Assembly: GCF_016765635.1 (NCBI RefSeq)
Contig: NZ_JAESVD010000017.1
Span: 1 to 63,989, forward strand
DNA: 63,989 bases
Reading direction: 5' to 3'
Source of the DNA: Shewanella schlegeliana
Lineage (GTDB): Bacteria; Pseudomonadota; Gammaproteobacteria; Enterobacterales; Shewanellaceae
Part shown: positions 17,166 through 24,690 of the stretch, in pieces
How the letters are laid out: each line of letters starts with the position of its first letter
Numbering within the stretch: position 1 is the first letter of the stretch
Made by a program: the position numbers and the translations under genes
The notes under the pieces: model-generated
Databases searched by the model: none
Told to the model about the DNA's origin: nothing
The model's input: the letters and a program-made list of their open reading frames with translations, nothing else

Positions 17166-17471
17166 ATGTTTGATCAGACTACTCACACTGAAGTTCACCC
17201 ACTTACTGTTGGCAAAATCGAAACCGCAAGTGGCGCTATCAAGCCACAACTACTACGTGATGCGGTAAAGCGTGCTGTCACTAACTTTTTCGCTCAAATG
17301 GACGGGCAAGAAGCTGAAGAAGTATATGAAATGGTGTTAAGCGAAGTTGAAGCACCTCTGCTAGATATCATCATGCAACACACTCGTGGCAACCAAACTC
17401 GTGCTGCCAACATGCTAGGTATCAACCGTGGTACACTACGCAAGAAATTAAAGAAGTACGGCATGAACTAA
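17166..17471 (+). CDS. fis: DNA-binding protein Fis
   Basis: A 101-residue nucleoid protein with the C-terminal helix-turn-helix TRGNQTRAANMLGINRGTLRKK (about 74-95, near identical to E. coli Fis) ending KYGMN. It bends DNA, activates rRNA promoters and assists site-specific recombination. The last four codons and the stop lie within the left copy of the 22-bp att repeat, so the integrated element uses the 3' end of fis as target and rebuilds it. Confidence 0.97.
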   Translation: MFDQTTHTEVHPLTVGKIETASGAIKPQLLRDAVKRAVTNFFAQMDGQEAEEVYEMVLSEVEAPLLDIIMQHTRGNQTRAANMLGINRGTLRKKLKKYGMN

Positions 17472-17478
17472 GACTAAC
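17457..17478 (+). repeat. attL core of the fis-integrated element
   Basis: The 22-bp sequence starting TACGGCATGA and ending AGACTAAC is repeated perfectly at 32204-32225. It covers the final YGMN codons and stop of fis. Beyond it similarity continues with a few mismatches (TCTTAAC, TGTTGTAT, AAACGGG) in both copies. Confidence 0.88.
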
Positions 17479-17497
17479 GTCTTAACGTGTTGTATAG

Positions 17498-17530
17498 AAA
17501 CGGGTTTTTTGGCGACAAAAAGCCCGTTTT
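17498..17530 (+). terminator. fis terminator on the element side
   Basis: AAACGGG and CCCGTTT pair, extended inward by a TTTTT/AAAAA stretch, and are followed by T residues. It directly follows attL, so the element supplies fis with a terminator after integration. A sequence-diverged counterpart follows attR at 32244-32277. Confidence 0.75.
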
Positions 17531-17535
17531 TGCTA

Positions 17536-17559
17536 ATATGTACCCCCATATGTACCCCC
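17536..17559. repeat. Two 12-bp ATATGTACCCCC repeats, candidate integrase arm sites
   Basis: ATATGTACCCCC occurs twice in perfect tandem (17536-17547, 17548-17559). Similar pairs occur at 32053-32074 and 32284-32307. Their number, spacing and position 58 bp from the att core fit arm-type binding sites of a P4-family integrase. Confidence 0.6.
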
Positions 17560-17675
17560 GTTGTTTTGTTGCCCTAGCCCTTATCCCCTCTCAGTTTTCT
17601 CAATTTCACCCATAAAAAATATCATGTGAAAAGATCTGCCACTTTTCATGCTAAAACCCTTCATCTGCTAAAAAC

Positions 17676-17700
17676 CCCTAAAATTTCGTTTTTACTTGCA
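17676..17700 (+). repeat. 25-bp promoter-region repeat, copy 1
   Basis: The sequence CCCTAAAATTT...TTTTTACTTGCA upstream of the first AlpA-like gene matches 18381-18405 at 24 of 25 positions. The same distance class to the following start codon suggests a duplicated promoter or operator. Confidence 0.7.
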
Positions 17701-17756
17701 CTCTCCTCAAAATCCATATCCGCGCAATCAAGCGCTATGAATACGAGGAAATACCA

Positions 17757-18023
17757 ATGAAAGACGTCAATTTAGCTTTAACGGATATCGGTGCAGCAAA
17801 TGAATTAGTGTTTGACCGAATGGTTAAAGAAAAAGAGCGAAAGCTCATCACCTCAGTAAGTAGATCTGAAGCCTTCCAACTAGAACGCAAAGGCCTATTC
17901 CCTAGTCGCAGAAAAATCTCTAACCGTTCCGTAGGTTGGTTGCTCTCAGAATTGCTAGAGTGGGTAAAATCTAGAGATGCTGTAGTGTCACCAGATAATC
18001 ATAAGCAAGAGGCAGCATTATGA
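17757..18023 (+). CDS. AlpA-like element regulator, copy 1
   Basis: An 88-residue protein. The core RKLITSVSRSEAFQLERKGL followed by FPSRRKIS...VGWLLSELLEWVKSR resembles the MerR/AlpA-type HTH of satellite and prophage regulators, with the usual wing residues and a final EWV helix. A GAGGA ribosome-binding site lies nine bases upstream (17744-17748). It overlaps the next gene by 4 bp (ATGA). About half of its core residues are shared with the gene at 18465. AlpA proteins activate excision genes; the role here is inferred. Confidence 0.7.
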   Translation: MKDVNLALTDIGAANELVFDRMVKEKERKLITSVSRSEAFQLERKGLFPSRRKISNRSVGWLLSELLEWVKSRDAVVSPDNHKQEAAL

Positions 18024-18232
18024 TTATCGCTAAAGGCGCAGTACACTCGCCACAGATTGAAATTATGCCGCTAATTGGTATTGCTGAAATGTGCACAAAA
18101 TTGCATAAGAGTCGCGCAACTATCCACCGATGGGTAAAAGCGCATAAGCTTATAGCGCCTATATATCGAAACAATCGAACCATTGGCTGGTGCCCGCTTA
18201 AGTTTGAGCAATGGCAATTAACTCAAAAGTAA
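18020..18232 (+). CDS. Small HTH protein, excisionase-like, copy 1
   Basis: A 70-residue protein with a predicted helix-turn-helix: LIGIAEMCTKLHKSRATIHR (14-33) then WVKAHKL and an aromatic C-terminus (KFEQWQL). Domains of this kind (HTH_17/excisionase) are small DNA-binding proteins of integrative elements. It is translationally coupled to the AlpA-like gene and has a counterpart at 18706. The function is inferred from fold and context. Confidence 0.6.
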   Translation: MIIAKGAVHSPQIEIMPLIGIAEMCTKLHKSRATIHRWVKAHKLIAPIYRNNRTIGWCPLKFEQWQLTQK

Positions 18233-18380
18233 AAAATAGCTGATTTGCTGGTGGTGATACATAGCCCCTTAACCACCAGCACCTCCCCTAAAAACAACCT
18301 AAATAGTTATACAATGTATAACTCAAACTCAGCTATCTTCCCTCTGACTCCTCGCCAAAACAGCCCAAAACACTAAAACT

Positions 18381-18405
18381 CCCTAAAATTTAGTTTTTAC
18401 TTGCA
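18381..18405 (+). repeat. 25-bp promoter-region repeat, copy 2
   Basis: One mismatch to 17676-17700. It precedes the second AlpA-like gene by about 60 bp and marks the start of a duplicated two-gene module. Confidence 0.7.
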
Positions 18406-18464
18406 AGTTAAGCAGAATCCTTCAACCAAGAGCAATAAAGCCCTTTGGAGCCGAGGAGAAACAA

Positions 18465-18713
18465 ATGCAAACATCGATATTCACGCCATCAATCGAAGAC
18501 AGTATTAATGAACCTATTATCAATGAGCAGCAACGTAGGTTCATCACATCGGTTAGTCGAGCCCACGCCTTCCAACTAGAGCGCCAAGGCCTATTCCCCA
18601 AACACCTAAAGCTCGATAACAACGCCAATGGCTGGAAGTTAACAGAGATCCTAGCTTGGGTGCGTTCCCGCCCAATTGCAGAGCTTAAACAAGTGGGAGC
18701 CAACAATGACTAA
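18465..18713 (+). CDS. AlpA-like element regulator, copy 2
   Basis: An 82-residue paralogue of the protein at 17757. Shared words are FITSVSR, AFQLER, GLFP and GW-L-E-L-WV-SR. A GAGGAG ribosome-binding site lies about eight bases upstream. Its 3' end overlaps the next gene by 8 bp. The N-terminal 20 residues differ from copy 1 while the DNA-binding core is kept, which suggests divergence after a tandem duplication. Confidence 0.7.
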   Translation: MQTSIFTPSIEDSINEPIINEQQRRFITSVSRAHAFQLERQGLFPKHLKLDNNANGWKLTEILAWVRSRPIAELKQVGANND

Positions 18714-18957
18714 ATCACCTAACGCAAATACTAGAAACAATAGAAAAGTCAGGCTATGCCAATTAGTCGCCTCAACACACACCGTTGAACAAGTGCTCAC
18801 TGTGGCTCAAATCGCAACTCGACTAGGCAAAAGTACTAAGACCATCAGAAATTGGCTAAGACAAGCCACAGATGCGCCTAAAGCCTTTAAAGACCAGAAT
18901 GAATGGTTTGTCAGTATATCGGAATATGAAAAGTGGGAAGTTCGCTCACAGCTGTAG
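18706..18957 (+). CDS. Small HTH protein, excisionase-like, copy 2
   Basis: An 83-residue protein starting MTKSPNAN. An in-frame ATG at 18676 would add ten residues but lies deep in the previous gene. The HTH core VLTVAQIATRLGKSTKTIRN is followed by a wing and the aromatic end SEYEKWEV. It corresponds to the gene at 18020, with a longer N-terminal extension. Likely element regulator or excisionase; inferred. Confidence 0.6.
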   Translation: MTKSPNANTRNNRKVRLCQLVASTHTVEQVLTVAQIATRLGKSTKTIRNWLRQATDAPKAFKDQNEWFVSISEYEKWEVRSQL

Positions 18958-19138
18958 CGTTCGACCAATTAGAAGAGGGCAATATGTTGCCCTTTTTCAA
19001 GGGTAAGAATGAGACAAAATGGGCTGTTATAGTGCTTTATCAAACCTAAAAAATCGAAAAAAACGACTCAAATACAGCCAGCTTTGCGCCCTTGAGGGCA
19101 AGGCTTCCACCAAAATGTACTAGGTTTTAAATATTATT

Positions 19139-19759
19139 ATGTCTTTGATCTTTAGAAGTACACCGGAAATAGAAGATACACAGAATAGTGTTAAACAATT
19201 AGAGCAAGCTATAGATGTTGTTCTAGGTGGGATCAGATGGAAAGTAATGCAATTCCCTGAAGGGTTAAACCGCAAACTTCTCAACGCCCTGTACAGTACT
19301 TTAATGGCCTATATCTCATGGCACTCTAAAGTATTGGTGATCCGCTTAGATGTCTCATTATATGATTCATTACCCAACAATCAAACCATCAGTAAGCTAA
19401 GAAGTTACATTCTCAGGCATCTTAACTCAAATTACAACTCTAGAGCTGAGTTTGGCTGGGTAAGGGAAGAGAACCAATATGCTGATAAATGTCACTATCA
19501 CTGTTTCATTTTACTGGACGGGCAAAAAGTCAGGAGCAGTAAAAGGACATTCGATCTAGCGAAAAAGGCACAAGAGCTAATCATCGATATCAATATTCAC
19601 TTCCCTGAAAATTGCACCTACATGATATTACCTAACACCCTGAGTAGCATCCAAGCCGCATTATACAGGCTCAGTTATTTAGCCAAAAATTGGACTAAAG
19701 AAAACAATCCCGCTTTAGCCAAAAGTTATTACTTTGGCCGTACTAAACATAAAACCTAA
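19139..19759 (+). CDS. YagK/YfjJ (inovirus Gp2-type) protein, putative HUH replication initiator
   Basis: A 206-residue protein, the length of E. coli YagK and YfjJ from the CP4 elements. It has a hydrophobic strand KVLVIRLDVSLYD (64-76), an HYH triad in KCHYHCFILLDG (119-121), and YLAK (180-183). Together these fit the three motifs of HUH endonucleases that nick single strands to start rolling-circle replication. No clear ribosome-binding site precedes the ATG. It lies just left of a cluster of TGATCA sites. Family recognition is by motif; enzymatic activity is inferred. Confidence 0.65.
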   Translation: MSLIFRSTPEIEDTQNSVKQLEQAIDVVLGGIRWKVMQFPEGLNRKLLNALYSTLMAYISWHSKVLVIRLDVSLYDSLPNNQTISKLRSYILRHLNSNYNSRAEFGWVREENQYADKCHYHCFILLDGQKVRSSKRTFDLAKKAQELIIDINIHFPENCTYMILPNTLSSIQAALYRLSYLAKNWTKENNPALAKSYYFGRTKHKT

Positions 19760-20189
19760 ACAAAGCAACTTACAGCCTCACCACCAGCACTAAATATAGG
19801 CCGTATTTTTACAACAGAAACAGTTAATTAATTGTTAACCGTTTTACTGTTTTTTTGATCACAAGCTTATTTATGAACTCGTTTAACTTAGCCCCCCTGT
19901 GCAACTATTTACTTTTCAGCATGTTAGGTTTTAAGCGGGTGATCAAAAATAGAAGATAGCTAAGAGAGGCAAGAGTGATCACTTTTTTGTGATCACTCCG
20001 AATATGTTGAGTTTGAAGTAGCGGCAATTATCGCCATGAAAGTCGCTTACGAACGGTTACAAGATTGATGGTAAAACAACCGTTATTACATTAGGATTAA
20101 CCCACCCAGAATATTAAATTGTGGGAGAAACTGATGCTAATTGGATTTTTAAAAGGCGCTCTTTTCTAGGTAATCCCTAGGAGAGAGAC
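19760..20189. other. Gene-free region with clustered TGATCA motifs
   Basis: About 430 bp after the HUH-type gene. TGATCA occurs at 19856, 19940, 19976 and 19990, four times in 140 bp. The last two form a perfect inverted repeat. The sequence is AT-rich around them (GTTAATTAATTGTTAAC). This is compatible with a replication origin with iterons or with an operator cluster. Frames of 8 to 11 codons at 20036-20170 are too short to call. Confidence 0.5.
19973..19998. repeat. Perfect inverted repeat GAGTGATCAC
   Basis: Ten-base arms (19973-19982 and 19989-19998) flank a T6 loop. Each arm contains the self-complementary TGATCA. Two more TGATCA sites lie upstream at 19856 and 19940. On the + strand it is not followed by a T run, so a terminator is unlikely. 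Confidence 0.75.
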
Positions 20190-20408
20190 ATGAAGAAAGA
20201 AGTTCGACTAACCCGTTTTTACGGAGTCAATGAAGTAGGATTAGCGGCATTGCCGCACAAAGTGTCAGGTAGGCAAGTTTCACGTATCTGCATTGGTGAA
20301 GAGATGGGATGCTCTCACTGCTTTCCTCACGGCATCGATACGATAAACGGCTACCATACTAAAGAGCAGCGTAACTGGAAGAAATACCGCAGAACCCAGT
20401 ACCGCTAG
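20190..20408 (+). CDS. Small conserved-type protein with CSHCFPHG motif, unknown function
   Basis: A 72-residue basic protein with a good ribosome-binding site (GGAGAGAGAC just upstream). It carries CSHCFPHG near residues 42-49 and a C-terminal cluster of Lys, Arg and Trp (EQRNWKKYRRTQYR). The two cysteines and two histidines are close enough to bind one metal ion. I do not recognise a described family. It lies between the HUH/TGATCA region and the PLD nuclease, facing the latter across a shared terminator. Confidence 0.6.
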   Translation: MKKEVRLTRFYGVNEVGLAALPHKVSGRQVSRICIGEEMGCSHCFPHGIDTINGYHTKEQRNWKKYRRTQYR

Positions 20409-20424
20409 CCAAGCCTCAGAAACT

Positions 20425-20452
20425 AAAACAGCACTCATTTGAGTGCTGTTTT
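20425..20452. terminator. Bidirectional terminator
   Basis: AAAACAGCACTC and GAGTGCTGTTTT pair perfectly around ATTT. It separates the small Cys-motif gene (+) from the PLD-type gene (-). Confidence 0.9.
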
Positions 20453-20481
20453 GTTATTCAGATAAACCTAAAAAATGCTGG

Positions 20482-21570
20482 CTATAGTGTGGTACCAACA
20501 CCATTAATTTTAGCTATCAGAAAATCGCCGAACTCTTTAGTGATTTGTACCTTATCACTTCCCATATTCAGCGTTCCTAATCCAAAACCACCAGCACTTG
20601 TAACTGGCGTATCAGGAAATGCCTCTCTAAACTCCATTAAAGCCTTATTTCGTTTAATATCGAACTTCCACCAATCTCGACCAAACTCAGTACTATAGCT
20701 TCTTGCCTCCATATACCAAGGCCAACGCTCCTTCCACGACTCTGCTTGTGCTTCGGCCTCTGTCACAAGGTTCAAACTTCCTGTCACTTTAAAATAGGAG
20801 ATCAATGAGCCACAGCCAACGCCAGTTGTGATAACAATATCACCTTTACTAACACCCTTAGGTTTTCGTTTTGAAAAATGGAGATTCTGATGCAAGTCAG
20901 AATAATCATTTTTATCTTCTAGTCTTACGGGGTGCTCACTAGAGCCAGTAGGCTTTAAGAAATAAAGAGGCTCTTTATCTTTTGCTGCTTCAGTTGAATA
21001 AATAGTAGATATTATGTCTACGGGTATATCGGGCTTCTTCGTCCAATCAGGGTTACTTCTCAAGTACTGCTCAGCAAACAGCTTAGCTTTGTTGATTTGA
21101 GTAGCCGTTAACTCAGGGTAATCTAGATCCCCCAATACCTGCTCTAACAGTTCTCCAATTGTTTGCTCATCTGCAATCCTCAATCCCCACTCATGATTCG
21201 AATACATACCACTTTGAGTAAAATTTGCAGAAGTGACAATGGCTGATAGCATTTCACCGAATGCCATATAGACTTTGCCATGAAGCTGATTGTCGATGTT
21301 GATCTTCAACTTTATCGATGGGTATTTATCTTGAAAATAAACGAGTATGTCATGCAACTGAAACGGCTTAGTCAGCTGTTCAGGGTCTTTAGCCTTGAAT
21401 GTTGTCACTATATCCAAACGATTTAGACTAGAGAAATCAAACTGCTCCAGCAGTGAAACCATATCGGAAGCCAAATATGGAGAAGCAAGGACAAATCGAT
21501 TAGGAGCTGAGCTTAATTGCTTCTGAATTGCAGTTACATGGTTACTACCGATATTTGATGTTAATTCCAT
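20482..21570 (-). CDS. PLD-family nuclease with EVE/PUA-like C-terminal domain
   Basis: About 362 residues. The N-terminal half is phospholipase D-like: LHGKVYMAFG (HxK, near residue 100) followed by VTSANFTQSG, the usual PLD nuclease signature and like NgoFVII-type restriction enzymes. The C-terminal part (about 235-340) has GDIVITTGVGCGSLISYF and ERWPWYMEARS, resembling EVE/PUA-like folds that read modified bases. A modification-dependent restriction enzyme is the likely role (inference). The start at 21570 (MELTSN) follows AGGTG; GTG at 21576 is an alternative. It lies downstream of hsdR. Confidence 0.65.
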   Translation of the reverse strand: MELTSNIGSNHVTAIQKQLSSAPNRFVLASPYLASDMVSLLEQFDFSSLNRLDIVTTFKAKDPEQLTKPFQLHDILVYFQDKYPSIKLKINIDNQLHGKVYMAFGEMLSAIVTSANFTQSGMYSNHEWGLRIADEQTIGELLEQVLGDLDYPELTATQINKAKLFAEQYLRSNPDWTKKPDIPVDIISTIYSTEAAKDKEPLYFLKPTGSSEHPVRLEDKNDYSDLHQNLHFSKRKPKGVSKGDIVITTGVGCGSLISYFKVTGSLNLVTEAEAQAESWKERWPWYMEARSYSTEFGRDWWKFDIKRNKALMEFREAFPDTPVTSAGGFGLGTLNMGSDKVQITKEFGDFLIAKINGVGTTL

Positions 21571-21578
21571 ACTCACAC

Positions 21579-21650
21579 CTAAAATCCTGACATAAACGTA
21601 TCGACAAAGCGCTTAAACTTGTCGGTGATAACGGGTAATACTCGCTTGCG
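21579..21650 (-). pseudogene. Relic of a second hsdR 3' end
   Basis: Read leftward, 23 codons plus stop give RKRVLPVITDKFKRFVDTFM then SGF. They match the last residues of the intact HsdR next door (RRTILPRITERLKAF...ETFISGFH) in R, LP, IT, K/F, TF and SGF positions. An in-frame TAG (21651-21653) separates it from the small frame at 21651-21746. It shows that another hsdR gene once ended here. Confidence 0.6.
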
Positions 21651-21746
21651 CTATAAAATCGTCGACTCGGTTTCTAACGATTCAGCAAGGTCTTCATGTA
21701 GCGGCATTTCATCACTTCGCTCATAACGCGCCACCAGCTTCAGCAT
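21651..21746 (-). pseudogene. 31-codon remnant frame directly after hsdR
   Basis: It starts ATG immediately after the hsdR TAG and encodes MLKLVARYERSDEMPLHEDL and eleven further residues, stopping at 21651-21653 in frame with the hsdR relic. The composition is protein-like (acidic, amphipathic). It is probably part of the same lost gene or of a fused neighbour, interrupted by the TAG. It might still be a short coupled ORF. Confidence 0.4.
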
Positions 21747-24611
21747 CTAGTGAAAGCCACTAATAAACGTCTCAGTAAATGCCTTCAGCCTTTCAGTAAT
21801 TCTCGGCAGAATGGTTCGGCGCGATCTAAAGGTCATCTTCTCGGTGGTCAGCTGAGCGATATCATCAGATTTAAGGCCGTCCACATCTAGACCATTCTCA
21901 ATACTAGTAATCATCTGGCTAAACTTATCTGAATCTAGCTTCTCTTCAGCAGCGATTTGGTTAATCTCTTTTTGCTTCTGCTCTTCGATGTACTCATCAA
22001 ATTCACTCCCCTGCACTAAACCTTGAAAGTTTTTCTCAATGAAGTCTTCGATAAGCTGGCGCTTACTATATAGCGTTGGCTCAGTGGCCAGCAGATTAGC
22101 AATGACCTGTCGCTTCTTCTCTTTCGCATCTTCACAAGATTCTTCAAGCATGGTTTGCAGCAAGTGACGTATATAGCCCACATTGACGTTATCACGCTGA
22201 AGCAGTTCTAGTTCAAAATCGATATCAGCGAGAATAGATGCCTTATCGCTAGGGTTGCCTTTAAGCTCTCTTGCTAAGTCACCATACTTAGAGGCGTAAT
22301 CCACGAACTCTTGCTCTGAGATCCCAAGCACCTCAATATCAAAGTCACTGAAAGTTTCTAGCTGATTCTTCAATCGCATCAAAATACGGAACTGTTTTAC
22401 AAAGCCAGCGCGGGCATCTTCATCAGGGAGGTCATCAACACTTTGCACATCGGGTGCTATGGCTTTAAGTGCTTCAAGCGCCTTGGCAAAGTCCTCTGCT
22501 AATCCATCAAGGTCGGGCACCTCAATGTGTTCGATAGGCTGCTTATTTGAGAACATCATGAATGCTTCATCAGCCTGTGGCTTCAGGTTGCGATAGCACA
22601 TCACGTTACCGTGCGACTTCACCGTACCGTTTAATCGGTTAGTACGAGAAAAGGCTTGCACCAAACCATGATGTTTGAGGTTCTTATCCACATAGATGGT
22701 ATTGAGGTTAGGCGCATCAAAGCCTGTAAGGAACATATTAACCACCAGCAAAATATCGACTTCACCATCTTTAGTACGTTTGGCAATGTCTTTGTAGTAG
22801 TTGTAAAAGCTGTCGGTATCTCTGGTGGAATAGCTAGTGCCAAACTGCTGGTTGTAATCACCAATAAACTCATCCAGCTTGTCTCGGCTATGCAGCTTCT
22901 TATAGCCTTGCGACACCTCTTGTATCTCAATGTCACTCAAATTGCCGTCAAACTCTTCAGATTCATTAACGCCATAACTGAAGATGGTAGCGATATTAAG
23001 CTTATGCTGCCCCTCTGCTTTTAAGGTTTTGAGCGTGTCATAATAAGTAATCAAATCAGGCACACTCGCCACACATAACATGGCATTAAACTGATGCTTG
23101 GTTTTAAACTTATGTATACCAATAATGTGCTCACAAACCTGCCTGATCCGCTTAGGCGAGCTAAAAAATTCACTGACATCAATACTGCTTACATCAACGT
23201 CTAAGCCCGTCTCTCTGCGCTTAAGCTTGCCATAGTATTCAATAGCAAATGGCAGTACGTTATCGTCGCGAATGGCATCAACAATCACATAGCTATGTAG
23301 GCGCTCACCAAATAGGTCTTTGGTGGTTTTCTTTTGTACGCCCTTATTGGCAATTTTCTTAGCGGTAGCGTTGTCCGCAAAAATAGGCGTCCCCGTAAAG
23401 CCAAATAGCTGCGCACGGGTAAAGAACTCGATAATGTTCTGGTGGGTCTCACCAAACTGGCTGCGGTGGCATTCATCAAAGATAAACACCATTCGCTGAT
23501 CAGCTATCCCCTCAACCTGCTTTTTATAATGCGCCTTAGTGACGAGGTTATTAAGCTTCTGCAAGGTGGTGACAATCAGTTTCGAGTTTCTATTCTCGTT
23601 GATGACTTTGCCCTTCTCCGCTTGACCAAGGAATTGGTTCAATAGGCTCTTGGTATTGTCAGTACTATCGACACAGCCTTTGAGGAAGGAATTAAACTCT
23701 TTAGCTGTCTGGTAATCGAGGTCTTTTCTGTCGACCACAAACAGCACTCTGTCGATATCATCCAGCTGCGTCATAAGTTGCGCAGCCTTAAAGCTAGTAA
23801 GGGTTTTACCGCTACCAGTGGTATGCCAGATATAACCATGCTTATTGCTGGTCATTACTTGGTTTACAATCGCCTCTACTGCATAAAATTGATAAGGGCG
23901 CAGCACCATCAAGAACTTGCCAGTTTCGTTCTGTACGATGTAACGACTGAGCATCTTAGTCAGGTGCTCTAGGTTTAAGAAAGCATCAGCAAACTGCGGC
24001 AGTGCATTAATCTTGTTGTTGTCTACGTCCGTCCAATGGAAAGTCTGCTTAAAAGACAACTCTCGGTTATTGGAGAAGTATTTAGTATTGACCCCATTGG
24101 AGATCACAAATAGCTGTATATAGTTAAACAAGCCGCCTTCTGCGCCAAAGGTATGCTTGTCGTAGCGTTTGATTTGATTAAACGCCTCCGCCATCTCAAT
24201 ACCGCGACGCTTAAGCTCTATCTGCACTAAAGGCAAGCCATTCACTAGCAAGGTAACATCGTAACGATTCTGGTACTTGCCGTGCATGGTGACTTGATTG
24301 GTCACTTGGTAGATGTTGTTGCTAGGGTCACTATCCAGCAGCGTTAAATAGCTAATGGTGCCATCTTCATGCACCACATCCACCTTACCCTTCAAGCGTT
24401 TAGATTTATCGAAAATACTGCCTTTCTCAAGGCTAGTGAGCACACTCTCGAACTCACGCTCGGTTAGCGTGAGGTTATTTGCTCGTTCAAGCTGCACCTT
24501 TAGGTTGGCTTTGAGCGCGGCAGCATTACCAATCACTACAGATTCAAAGCCACCAGCATTCAGCTGAGCGATTAAGTTATTCTCTAATTGTTGCTCTGTT
24601 TGAGAAGCCAT
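21747..24611 (-). CDS. hsdR: Type I restriction enzyme, R subunit
   Basis: A 954-residue translocase/nuclease. The N-terminal PD-(D/E)xK nuclease is visible as YDVTLLVNGLPLVQIELKRR (about 115-134). The SF2 motor follows with HTTGSGKT (Walker A, near 263), FDECHRSQFG (motif II) and QAFSRTNRLNG (motif VI). The C-terminal region is a helical HsdM-docking domain. With HsdM and HsdS it cleaves unmodified DNA at a distance from the target. It is set apart from hsdS by a separate lipoprotein gene and terminator, so it probably has its own promoter. Confidence 0.93.
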   Translation of the reverse strand: MASQTEQQLENNLIAQLNAGGFESVVIGNAAALKANLKVQLERANNLTLTEREFESVLTSLEKGSIFDKSKRLKGKVDVVHEDGTISYLTLLDSDPSNNIYQVTNQVTMHGKYQNRYDVTLLVNGLPLVQIELKRRGIEMAEAFNQIKRYDKHTFGAEGGLFNYIQLFVISNGVNTKYFSNNRELSFKQTFHWTDVDNNKINALPQFADAFLNLEHLTKMLSRYIVQNETGKFLMVLRPYQFYAVEAIVNQVMTSNKHGYIWHTTGSGKTLTSFKAAQLMTQLDDIDRVLFVVDRKDLDYQTAKEFNSFLKGCVDSTDNTKSLLNQFLGQAEKGKVINENRNSKLIVTTLQKLNNLVTKAHYKKQVEGIADQRMVFIFDECHRSQFGETHQNIIEFFTRAQLFGFTGTPIFADNATAKKIANKGVQKKTTKDLFGERLHSYVIVDAIRDDNVLPFAIEYYGKLKRRETGLDVDVSSIDVSEFFSSPKRIRQVCEHIIGIHKFKTKHQFNAMLCVASVPDLITYYDTLKTLKAEGQHKLNIATIFSYGVNESEEFDGNLSDIEIQEVSQGYKKLHSRDKLDEFIGDYNQQFGTSYSTRDTDSFYNYYKDIAKRTKDGEVDILLVVNMFLTGFDAPNLNTIYVDKNLKHHGLVQAFSRTNRLNGTVKSHGNVMCYRNLKPQADEAFMMFSNKQPIEHIEVPDLDGLAEDFAKALEALKAIAPDVQSVDDLPDEDARAGFVKQFRILMRLKNQLETFSDFDIEVLGISEQEFVDYASKYGDLARELKGNPSDKASILADIDFELELLQRDNVNVGYIRHLLQTMLEESCEDAKEKKRQVIANLLATEPTLYSKRQLIEDFIEKNFQGLVQGSEFDEYIEEQKQKEINQIAAEEKLDSDKFSQMITSIENGLDVDGLKSDDIAQLTTEKMTFRSRRTILPRITERLKAFTETFISGFH

Positions 24612-24654
24612 TCAGTTATATCTTCCGTTGATTTCTAGCTATTGATAAGCAAAC

Positions 24655-24683
24655 AAAGCTAAGGCTTTATTCCTTAGCTTTTT
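24655..24683 (-). terminator. Terminator after the lipoprotein gene
   Basis: AAGCTAAGG and CCTTAGCTT pair around a 7-nt loop between the lipoprotein gene and hsdR. The T tract is better on the + strand, but the hairpin also suits leftward termination. It would separate hsdR transcription from hsdMS. Confidence 0.6.
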
Positions 24684-24690
24684 TAAACCG

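Noticed and set aside
17457..17478. tRNA or tmRNA as attachment gene of the element
   Set aside because: No tRNA-like fold is present; the repeat is the 3' end of fis.
18422..18706. 94-codon leftward frame over the second AlpA-like gene
   Set aside because: It lies antisense to a gene with a good ribosome-binding site and a close paralogue upstream.
20036..20169. Very short frames (MKVAYERLQD, MVKQPLLH, MLIGFLKGALF) before the gene at 20190
   Set aside because: Only 8 to 11 codons. The last has a GGGAG-like site, so a leader peptide is conceivable, but nothing else supports it.
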